NCBI RefSeq assembly: GCF_018143015.1
Contig: NC_054743.1
Location: forward strand, 42,674,922 to 42,738,921
Source of the DNA: Lytechinus variegatus
Taxonomy: Eukaryota > Echinodermata > Echinoidea > Temnopleuroida > Toxopneustidae
Direction: 5' to 3'
Length of the DNA stretch: 64,000 nucleotides
Shown: one piece after another, positions 13,001 to 25,000 of the stretch
Layout: the number at the start of each line of letters is the position of its first letter
Position numbering within the stretch: position 1 is the first letter of the stretch
Program-made: the position numbers and the translations under genes
The notes under the pieces: generated by a model
What the model saw: the letters and a program-made list of their open reading frames with translations, nothing else
The model's database searches: none
Told to the model about the DNA's origin: nothing

Positions 13001-16000
13001 GAAGCACCGTAGAACAATTAATTGAATGGATTATTTCAACAAATCACCCCAAATGATAATAAGAATTTACATTTTGGTTAGAAATCTGGTAGGTTTGAAG
13101 AGATGTTGAATTATGTTTCATGTCCATTAGATTTAAAAGTAATTTAATGTAGATCTACCTGTACTTTGTTTATTTCCGCAGTAAATTTTTGAATGGATGA
13201 AAACATCTTACAACATGCACAGACTGTCCTGAGAGACTATTAAATGAGGATTGTTAGAGAGGTATGTTCATTTTTCTTGTTGTTTCTATGTGGACTATTG
13301 TCTATTTTCTAAATTTTTTCTTTGTAACCATCTAAAAAAAAAATTTTCTTAAAATTTGTTGTCATAATAAAGAACCACTTATTTTGATCAATTTCAATCT
13401 TGGTTGATGTACACATCTGACAGTGACTGAATTGATCTAAATTCCGTGTCACATGGTCATAGAGTATAATACCTAAATGTCAAATATGTGTAGATCCAGT
13501 TGATCAATTTAAATTTAACTTTATGAGAATGGCAATCTGATTAGGTTGCGGGCAAAAAAGTCAACTGACTTTATATGCAGATTTAAAAGGTAGGCCTATT
13601 AATTTCAACAGTGCACAGTAAAGGTAGTTAAGAATACATAGGGTTTTTTTTTCAATGTTTAAATATTTTCTTTTGCTTCTCACTCTAACTCAATAGGAAT
13701 ATGCCAACAAGAACTGCAATTAGGAGTCGTTGACAGGAAACTTTTTAAAAGAGACCACACACTACCTCATCAACATGCTTGAAGATGATCTGAGCCTGAA
13801 GAGGGACAAAGGGCCTAGTGATAGACTACCTTTCTCTCTGCAAGTATCAACAATTCTGCTTTTGTATGCTGTAAGTATTTTTTTTAATAAGAAAGTTATA
13901 TGACAATAACATCTCAAGACAAGCCTAGTGTATGCAAATATTAGTGATATTCTTGTAAGAAGGAAGACTCAATGTAAAAAGTGATAATAAATTTTGGCAA
14001 CTGCCTGTTTTTAATTTAAAATGAACTGAGCATATGATAATACAATCAGAAATGTAAATTAGAACTATATGTTTTGTCATCCATTGTGGACAGATTTTTC
14101 CGAATCCCTAATTTACATTAAAGAAAAAAATATGAGAGGTTGCATCATTATCTTGGTTATTTGAAAAAAGTATTGCATCAGCTATGCTCAATGTATGTTT
14201 GTCACACAAATGTTTATGGGATATGAATAGGTTTAGCCTTTAGACCAGTTAAGTAATTTTTAATTTTTTTAGTCTTTTTTTCAAATCTTACAAAGTAAAG
14301 ACAATAGAATAGTTACATTTTGTTTTCTCTTTGTCATCTTAAAAATAAAAATAAAAACGCAGAGTAAGATGCAACTTCTGGCAATATATCTTCATTTACA
14401 GGATAATTTCAGGGAATACATGGTGATGAGGCATCAATGTTGCAATCATCTGTTTGTGAGTGATCAAAGATGTTTCACAAGCCATAGCAAAAAGAAAGAG
14501 GTTTTGTGAGAACTTCAACAACAAGAGATGAGATTGAGGCTACCCAACAACAACTGTATGAGTGATTGATGGGACCCATGTCTATACAAGAATTCCTGGA
14601 GGGAAACAAGCCTTGTACTTTCCTGAAGGGCAAGTCCACCCCAACAAAAAGTTTCTTTGATATAATACAGAAAAGTCCAATGAGCATAACACTAAACATT
14701 TCATCAAAATTTGATGTAAAATGAGAAAGTGTTGACATTTTGAAGTTTCGCTTTTTTTCACAAAACAGACATCCTGGTCAGTATGCAAATGAGTGACAAA
14801 GTGACGTTCTCCACTCAGTGTTTCTTTTGTAATATACTAGTATCATGATTTTTTTCCCCTCATAATGTGTATAAAGTACAGGTGAGATATGGTTTGATTT
14901 CTCCCTGAAACTTTTGTAAAAAGCCATTGTGGCAACCTATACTCAATTCGATGAAGTTTTCTCATAATTCTGTAAAAAATCAAGCATTATAATATATATT
15001 TCTACAGAAGAAAGAGTGAGTGTGTGACATAGACTTGTTTGCATATCACCTGTTTTATCACTTGATTAATTAATTTCTTATTTTACATCCTATTTTGACG
15101 TTTTCCGTGTCATGCATGTTTTACTTATCTCTATTCCATTCACATTAACTTTTTTTTTGTACAGTGGACTTGCTCTAGAACAGGTATTTTTGTAATGTAC
15201 AAGTAAGAATTTCATTATTTACTTGTGTCTTCTTTTTTAACACTTCTTTTTACAGGGGTGGGGGGGGTTGAATCAACCTCCCTTGAGATCTCTGCCAATG
15301 ATCACATTAACGCCTTGAAAATTGGTATGATAATAGTGGGGGATGTCTTGTGCAATGCTGTTTGGTTAATTTTTCCGAAATCGTCAGATCTTTAACATTA
15401 ATTAATTATGCTAATTTCTGCATAAATCATACTTTTATACCATTGCTAACAATCAAAATGAAAAAAAATCCTAGATTGAAAATGAATTTCTTATGTATTT
15501 TATTGTTTTATGAATTTCTTATGTATATCTTTGTGTTTTGCCAAAATTATGGCAGGACATTTTTTTGAAGCATAATTATGCTGAAATCAAGTAATTTCAC
15601 CTGTGAAAGTAAAAATAATCATGTCCATATGAAGAAGATGAGAAAATTCAACATTGGCTTTGTACACAAAATCACGTTTTGGAGCAATTTTGGGTCTGAC
15701 ATGCACTTATGTAAAGTTGAGTAATTTTCCAACAGCATGCCCATGCATCGTAAATTTGATCTCAAAAGATGTGCATGACTTCAAAGTAAAAAGTTGGCGA
15801 GTAGAATGGTCGTAAAATTTCGCACAGCGGAATAGTTGTGGAATATGTTGAGGGAGGGGGTTAATTCATCCTACCCCCACCATAGTTCTATGCCCCCCCC
15901 TGGGGGTTTTACATGTAGGGTTAAAAGAGCACATTATTACTAACAATTTCACATGAATACAAGTATTTGAAATTAACTTTTATCAGATTTAGTTTCTTTC

Positions 16001-19000
16001 AGACTACATGTATCTTCAATTATTTTTTCATTAAAAAAACGCTATTTAATCAGGACGCATCTAATGCAAATTCCTCATTTACTTTTTCATGTGAAATATT
16101 CTCACATAATTTAAATTGTCTATTTCAAATGCTTAAGATTAAAACTTTGATAGCTCACAGAAAGTTTATTGCATGCCCCAAAATACGCGTATGTGTCCAT
16201 GGGGGTCATCGATTCTAATTGATCTTTCTTTGTTTTTTGCATCAGTTGTGTTTACACTTTGTACAGATAACCATTGGGGATTAAATACCATATGCATGTC
16301 CAAGAGGATAATAAGGTCAAAAGATCATATAGCATACACTTTAGTTTGATTGTGATATCAGGCGAGACTGGTGGTTCACCTTGTTTTTTGTTGAAATGTA
16401 TTCTTTTCAAGTGTCCCCAAGGCAACAGCCTAGCTAGGGCAACCAGGTAGCCTTATGAGTAGAGCTCAACTCTGGCAAACAGGAAAACACTAGGTTGGCC
16501 TGGCACATGCACATTTAGGGAGCATGAATGAAACAAATTAAAAGGGCAATTAATGCATTTTCTTGGAAAAAAATACAATTTCAATTGACCCCAAAGGATA
16601 ACCTGATGGCCTAGTTTGGGAAACCAGGTAGCCTCACAAGTAGAGCTTGAGTCAGGCAACCAGAAAAATACCAGCTAATAATTAACAATAATAATTATTC
16701 ATTTGGGCCATTATTGTATTGTAATACAAGAATGATGTGGCAATATATCAAAACTTAGACCTTATTATTTCACAAATGTTTGTAATTTTGCAATTTTTTT
16801 AAATGCCGATTATTAGATTTTCAGTGTGTTTATTTTTATGTAATTTCCTGGTGTGATTTTCCAAGGTGCAGGATGGTTTCATGCAAATTAAAGATATACA
16901 GAAATGATAAAAGAAGAGTAGTCTTTTGCCCTTTTTTCTGATTTGGACGAAATAATCATGAAGATGATCAAGATGACTTTGGTGGTGATGAGGATGATGA
17001 TGGTGACAAGTGTGGTGGTGGTTATACATGTAATGGTGGTGACGATGTTGGTGGTGATGATAATGAGGTTGATGACAATAAAGATGATGGCAATGGTGAT
17101 GTTAGTGTTGATGATAGTAATGATCATCCCCCTTTAATCTTCATCACTCCTCTTATTTATATGTATCTCTCTCATCTACATCTCTCCTCTAATCATCTCC
17201 ATCCCTCGTCTCACCATCTACATCACTCTATCCTTTCATCTCTCATCTTCATCCTCAGTTCCCCTCCATCCCTCATCTCCATCACCTTCATTCCTCCCAT
17301 TATCTCCATCACCCTCATCAACTCTATTCCTCTCATTTCCATCCCTCTCAACATCTCCATTTTTCTCATATCTCCATTCATCTCAGGAAAATGCATATAC
17401 ACAAGATAGAATTCAACAGTAAAAATACTTGTTTTGAAATATAATATCCCTCTGTGAAGTGGGTTTTATTATTTGCCATATGAAGTTGAATAATTACATA
17501 GTAAACACTGTATACTTAACCAAATTTGCATTTTTGAAAGAGAAACTGAAAGTTTCATGCACATTTATAGTGGATATAAAAGTTTTCTGTAAAATTAAAT
17601 GTTCAAAAATTCCGGGGGGGGGGGCAACTGCTGCGTAGAGCCATGCTTTTGAACATTTTGGGGGCCGGGATTATATCGTCCCAAGCTGGCCCCCATGTAT
17701 ATTTTCCCTTAATACATTTTGGGGGGAGGGGGAAAAAACGCCCGACCCCCCCCCCCCCCTGCAGCGCCTGTGCATGTGTACTATACATGCAATTTTAGCC
17801 TGAATGATGAATCGAACATCTATAAGTCAAGAAATTGAAGCCTATTACCACTTAAAACCAAGCTACACACCATGGAAAATAAATACATTTATTTCAAAAA
17901 AGTAGAAGGGCAGATCCTACGATGTAAAGCTTCATCTAATTTTGTCTGAAGGAGAGCAGCAATAGACATTCTTCTTTGATCGATGAATTAACAGGCTTAG
18001 TCCTACAACATTGTTGGAGTAAAAAACTCAGCCAAGCTCGGCTCCTTGACTGTACATGCACACTTCCGTTGGGGATATCTTCGGGTCTGAAGCGCCCCGG
18101 CAGCTACGGGGGCCGAGCTACTAATATTGCGATGAAAAGCACCGAATCTTTAATCCGTTTTTCGCTACTCACGATCAGAGAGAAAGTTGACAAACCTCAA
18201 CAAATCAGGCATCTACACTAAGTTTTACTCTTTCTATGAAGAAATTGAGTTAAGGAAATACAAGAGAGTCTATCTTCTGCGACAAAAGTGAAGAAAATAA
18301 ATTATGATCACAAAATTAAGTCAGTTGTTGAGCGGGGTCCCGGGCCGAGTCGATCGCCAATACAGTAGCTAATATATCTGTACCTGGGAATCGCAAGATA
18401 CTAGTAGCTAGAAGCGCATAAAATTACACCTTTTTCATTTTTTTATATTTCAACGAAAAAAAGTTGTAGTAATTGAAGAATCAGACCGTATTGCCACTTA
18501 TGCCAGTGTGCTAGCTGTAGAATGTAAGTTTTCAATGAAACTGAGCATGCTCAGTACGCGCTAAAAAGGGGAAATCCCTGGTTTTTAGGTAAAACCCACG
18601 GTTTAAACCATGGTTTCATTTGAGTCCACTGTTGAAACCATGGTTTCATTTGAGACCACTGTTGAAACCGTGGGTTTTAGAAACCATCGTTTGTGAATCG
18701 CAAATGTTAGAAACCATGGTTTTTCAAAAACCATGGTTTCTAAAACCCACGGTTTCTAAAAACCATGGTTTCAAACGAAACCACCTTTGTGAATTCGGGC
18801 CAATATGTATATCCAGGCGCCTTAGACCACTCGGCCACGGCACCTCCTCTGATCCGTGCAACCGATGTTAGCGCACTCTATCATAAATACATCGAATTTT
18901 ACTTAAAAAAACCCCATTATAAACAGAATAAGGGATCTGCCCCCCCCCCCCAAAAAAAAAGTCTAACTCTTACCTTTTCTGCAGTCTCTGACCAAGGGCC

Positions 19001-22000
19001 AAATGTCAAGTTACAATACTGGACATCGTATGGGAAGTACGTGATATCGATAGGAGAGTCTGTAGCAACGATGGCCGGAAAGTACCAATCCATGCTCCCG
19101 TTACTCCATGCTGTGATGTACGTATCTGGGCGACTGATGAATTCTTTGACGACACTGAATGCAACAAGGGTAACAATAAGTATGGAAAAGGGGTATGGCG
19201 CAGAATCGCATTTTGGAGGCATGTAATTTCTACAAAACTAGAGTCTTCAACACTTATACTGTGTAAAATGCAGGTTTTGGTAGAACGTTCTTCTAAAGTG
19301 CATAAGAACACAATAATTCTTAAAGAAGAATTAGCAATAAAAAAGTACATCCACTTCGAACACACTTACTGCAAAGTTCAGAATTCTATTGAAAATACCT
19401 GTCAAAATAGAATGGACAGATAAATAAAGTGGTCAATGTCAAAATTTGGTGGACTGGGACAGCACATTGTCAAAAGATTCGAACCGGACGAAAAATTGCA
19501 GTTACATGCCGTTTTTCCAGGGACAACATTTGTGTTTTTTAATCACCGATTATCGACTGCTTTGTTTTTAAGGGCTTTTGACAAATTGTAATCAGAAAGC
19601 GGCTGCGAAGTAGCTAAAATGCCATATATAAATTCTCACACCCTGCAGAGACGCCCTACATCTTTCAAACAGTTGCGATATATTCCTTCCAAACAATAGA
19701 TTGTACTCACTCGTTAAAACAAAAGTCAAAGCATAATCCTTGCATAATATAATGGCGAATTCCTCAGAAAAAAGTGGGGTTTAACTGTTACGAATGGAAG
19801 TACATAAGCGGGAAATGAAATAAAAGTATTTCAGACTGAAGGGAATGTCTTAGATTTGCTTATATTATATATTAAAGAAATGAGAAAATCGTCTACACTA
19901 AGAGAATACTGTCTTATTTATTTCTTAAACAATCGACATTTTCATGTAAAATCATGATCAATATTAAGGCGGATCCTAATGAAATTACCATAATAACACA
20001 TTCAAATTTTGTTGCATACTTTTCACATGGACGTTGTTCTTGGAAATATGAAATATTGTCAGAGGCAACAAGCAGTACATGAAAAACTGGAACCCACCTA
20101 TTGTATATCATTCATAAAAACAAATCGATGGACCAGGATCCCTAGCAAAAAATCATCAATAAATTTGAATCACTTTTCGCTCCCTAATTTTTTTTTCAAA
20201 CACACACTGTAACAAGCCTGTCTACTAGAAAGCTCAGCAGCAACATATTGATAAGTCTGGGAACCGGACATTCACTTGAACCTGCTGCTATACCAATCAT
20301 AACAAATATATATTATATATATATATATTAATATATCTAAAATCGTCCATTTGGCTATTTGATCATTCATGAGGTAAGCAGAAAGAAGTTATTTCCGTTG
20401 AAAACGAAATAGTCCTTTTGCTAGGTGGTATCAATGATCATGCACTATAGTGTCTTGAAATTGATTTTGTTTTCACTTTTCTATTATATTATTTTTTAAA
20501 CCTCTGGGCCCTGTAGTGATTTTATTTCTTGGAAGCACTGAAAGAAGTAAAACGATATGCACTTGTCAGGTACAGAAAAATTTCCTTTTTCATTGTTCGG
20601 TATCCTTACTAGGCCTATCATATTTCTCTCTACATAATCATTATCATCGAACGATTTATCATCATTCTATCCTTCTATTCAATGCATTTTAATTATCATG
20701 ATTATCAACGTTGTCCGTTTGTCGCAAATGACTCTTTCATAATTGTTTCTTCTAAATATGATGAGAGCAAACGTCACAGTGACCATACAGACATGTTTTC
20801 ACTTTGTATCGCTTACCAAAAAACATTTCATTGGTTTTCTGTATAATTAGTATAATAAAAGTGAGCAAGGTCACAAATATAAGGAATAACAAACTTGAAA
20901 TGAATTTTGAGAATGGATTGCGTTCTGTGTAAAATTTACAAATACCATAAATCATTAGAGTATAAATTCGCAATGTCAGGCAATTAAGGAGGGGCCCAGT
21001 AATAGCAATAGTATTCTCAAAGAAAAAAAATAAGGGAAAATAGTCCACAGATTACAAATTAAGTGTCCAAAACAATTTAATTTGAGCGAAAATTAATAAC
21101 AAATAATTGTATGCAATGTTTTTATTCAAAAGCGCCAACAAATCTACCCCATTTGCATATTCAGCAAATAAGCATCCTTATACGGAAAAAATGTCAAGAT
21201 ATTGTGATTGTCCTCATAGGACTGCTTAAAAACATTTCATTTATGTTGACATTTATATGCTGCTATCACTTAGCATGAGAATTCATCCCAATGCCCAAAA
21301 ATTAATTTGCATATTATGCAAATTAGTCATTGAAAATAGAAAATAAGGAAAATAATCCAAAAATTATAAATTAAATGTCAAAAGCATGTAATTTTAACAA
21401 ATTTTATCAATGGAGGACACATACCAAACTTGTCCAAATTGTTTTGTTCACAAAGAGGAGCTCTTGTTCTCCTTTCCAACTTGGCAAGATATACCTTGTC
21501 ATCACTCGTGACCATTTATTGAAGTCAATTCGATAATTAACATGATCAAGTGAATGTTTGTTTCTGGTTAAAAGTCAATACATGTAGTTGATGTGGCAAT
21601 CTGTATATATGTCATTTTTATGTCGGCCTCTGTTATTTTTACCCCTGCCATTAATATGTAGCTCTGTCATTTTTACCTCGGCCAGTTTTTCAGCTGCCAT
21701 GTATACACAAAGCATTTTTACCTGGTATTGATTGAAAGGAACGGACTCGGAAGAAGGGCAGATAATGTACATAAATAGTAATGGGTAATGAGGGCATCCT
21801 CCTGTGTCTTACAAAGAAGGAAAACTTTTGGGGGGGGATTTTGGTCTTTGTTTTGTTTCGTTTCGTTTTAATGCGCATATTTACTTATGGTAGAGTACGA
21901 TGTCGGGAAGCCAAACGTCATTTCTTTCAACAGTTACGTAATCTACTCCGTCGTAGTCCATTGGATCCCACATCATGTTCTCATCCCTCCATTTCTGAAA

Positions 22001-25000
22001 AAAATAACAATAGGGGTGACGATGATGATAATAATGATAATGGTAATTATAGTATAATAGTATATAAGGGGAAGAAGAATGATAATAATAAAAAAATCAT
22101 ACTACTACTACTACTTCTACTACAAATACTACTACTACTACTGCTGCTGCTGCTACTACTACTACAACTACTACTGATAATAATTCTAATAGTTTAATTA
22201 TAATAATAATACTTACGATAATAATAATAACTATAATAATAAGCATGAAAATGAGTATAACTAAAAAAATTATAATAATAATAGAAATAACAATATTAGT
22301 GAATAAAAACAGTGATAATTATGCTTACAGTAGTATTAACGATATATTAACAATAAACATTGTGATACAAAAATGATCTCAAACATCCTTTTCATTAAAG
22401 ATCGGACAAATAACATACAGGAAACAAAACAAAATCAATTATTAATTTATTTCTTTTAAATTGTTTCAAGTTTTTCATTCAATTAGTAATAAGACAAACA
22501 TGGCATATCCTCTTGGTCGCGTAATGGGTGACAAGGGGCGACAGCCTCTGTGTTCTTATCATAAAGGAAAAAAGATCTGTTAAAATGGAAGAAAAAAAGA
22601 TAAATAAAAAATAAAAGTACCCCAAGGAAAGGTTTGAATCATGAACTTACCCCTGATAGTTTTTTAATTGCGTAACTTTCAGTCGTCTTTCCCCCATACC
22701 AATGCACTCTGGCCGCCCGCAAAATTATTTTCCCACAGCAGCTCCAGACCCCAATATTAATATTCACGAGCTGCGTCTTCGGAAAAAGAGTACGCATGCA
22801 GGGGGTCTTTACAAAATTGTTGTCGTTCGCGTTCGTCCTCAAATTACCGGTACCCTTCTTCTGAGGGCAGTTTACATACACCCAGGAAATTCAAGGAAGA
22901 GTTGAAACTTGCCAAACATTTAATTTACTGTATCTTAAAAAATATTTGTGCTATCATGACAAATTTGATATCAAAGAAATGAGTTTGTCATGCCACTTTA
23001 TCACATTGCTTTGTCATCAGGAGCTGAAAAATATTTAAGTGTCATCTTTTCCCAAAACTTCTACATATTTTGGACAAATGAAAAGAACTTGAAAGCTAGA
23101 CAAACACATTTAATAATTTTGCATGTTACTTCTAAACACAAATAGTGTTCAGTGGTGACATATCGTGATAGATAATTTAATATAAATCATAGATTTGGGA
23201 TCTATGAAACTATTTTTTTTTAAAAAATAATAACAATTAACTACTTTCAGCACAAACATTACCTTTTTTCTGCAATGAAAATTCCAGCTGAAACATACTT
23301 TAACCCGAACTGCATCCCAATTATGTGAAAGAGTTATATATGCTCTTTCATTTGATACCAAATTAACCATGATAGTAATTATATTTCTGAAGATTTTTTT
23401 TTCTTTCTTTTCCTCTTCTGAGGTACTTTATTTCATAAAATCAAATAACAATATAATCACATGTCTACAAAATTAATCAACAAGTGTAGACAAAAAAATG
23501 AGTAAATACAAATGCAGAAATGGTAAGAGTATCTAAAACAGAAACTTTTCAAGTTCTTCTAAAACACCCTTCTTATTTTTGTATTTCCACTGAACATAAT
23601 TCCTGAAATCATTTTTTAAATACCATCCAAATTGATTGATTATTAAACAGTTTATTCCTAAAGTAATTTAGCATATATACTTTGTACACTGCATATTATG
23701 CATAAATCAATAATAGGTTAATCAAATCAAATTAAATTTAGACTCACTGATTTTAAAACCAATTACAATAATCTTTTCTTCTAAATAAATGGGTTTTTTA
23801 ACCAATCTAATATTAAAATGTGAACCTTTTTCCAAAAATCAGTTACTTGGTGACATTTTAACAAAATGTGAATAGATGATTCAGGTTCGTTACAAAATGA
23901 CCAAATAAGTGTTTGACGAAATATTCCATTTAAAAAGATTTTCTCCAAAAGGCAAAATGTCATGCAGTAATTTGAAATTAAATTGTCTCACTTTATTATC
24001 TCTAACATTTTTCAACTTAAAATCTAATACGTGCTTCCATTATAATCTATTGGTAGTTGACAAATTTCCTCCCACCACCCTGAAACAGGGGGGTTCTCTT
24101 GTTCTGATTCATTGATTAATAAATGCGACAAACTTTAATGAAATCACCAGATGATGTTTCAAACATTTCTGGTTCAATTTCTGTTTCATCTTTGGTGTAA
24201 ACTGTATTTCTCATTTCACTCACCCATTTCTGAAGATATAGTAAGTTTTACGATGTTTGGCAAGCGAAAACAGTTTAACTGAATTCCATGGGTGTACGTA
24301 AACTTTTGGCCTCATCTGTGTATCTAGATCCAATTCATTTATCAAATTGGCATTAATACTAAAACAGCATGCTAGGGTAGGCCATGGCTAGAGTAGGCTA
24401 GGGCATTAACGTTATCTTATTGGTTTTACGTAATTAAACGAATAAGTTCGGCATTAAAGATAAATACCATCAGTTGTAATAATCTCAAAACGAGTTCGAA
24501 TAGAATCCAATGAAATACAACCAAAGTGTTTGTATGAATAAAACAAAATATTGCTCTCTGAAAGAAAATGCGTAAAAGTGCTGAGGAATTAGCAAAATAA
24601 GCGCGAAACTCTATCAAATCTATCAAATATCGGGTATTTTTCGAAGCGATATTAATATACTTCCCCACATAAATTATGTTTTAGTGATCATTATAATTAT
24701 GGATTCTATCAAATGTCGGGTATTTTTCGAAGCAATATTAATACACTGCCCCACATAAAATCTGTTTTAGTGATCATCAGAATTATGGAGTTTGAGCGAA
24801 GATTTCATGATTTTTAAAAGATAAGTTAACATTAATGTACCAGATCTAGATTTATGAAAATATTTGACAACAGCCTTCTCATGAAATAGAAAGTCTAATT
24901 TGCTGATTCATGCTGCAACTATACCTAGAATCTACTCGTGTGTTTTATCTTTATTCAGTTCTAACTTTCATGGCATTATTCGGCTACGGGCGTTAGACAG

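Larger units (their letters stand above)
11680..18803. mobile_element. 7.1-kb Harbinger-type DNA transposon inserted in a SINE
   Basis: The ends are inverted repeats: TTGGCCCGAATTCACAAAGG at 11680 and its complement ending at 18803, followed inwards by GTGGTTTC on both sides. Both subterminal zones (11698-11870 and 18560-18780) are packed with AAACCATGGTTT and AACCGTGGGTTTT words. Inside is a broken Harbinger transposase gene (13751-14625). Also inside are a MITE (14626-15175), GATGGTGGT/ATCTCCATC simple repeats (16960-17390) and C/G-rich runs (17610-17760). No clear target duplication was seen. A Myb-like second protein, usual in this superfamily, was not recognised. Confidence 0.7.

Noticed and set aside
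16453..16659. 68-codon minus-strand frame in the Harbinger region
   Set aside because: It spans a pair of diverged AACCAGGTAGCCT direct repeats, with no match to the Myb-like protein expected there.
11671..18850. Two separate tRNA genes
   Set aside because: Each side has only half of a tRNA-like fold, and the two halves complement one another as one SINE split by a transposon.
20752..21048. 98-codon minus-strand frame with hydrophobic segments, and a similar plus-strand frame at 49227-49487
   Set aside because: Homologous intron 4 DNA in the two genes, but the open frames are on opposite strands and not conserved as protein.
21781..22197. 138-codon plus-strand frame ending in poly-leucine
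   Set aside because: It runs antisense through gene A exon 4 and into the CTACTA microsatellite.
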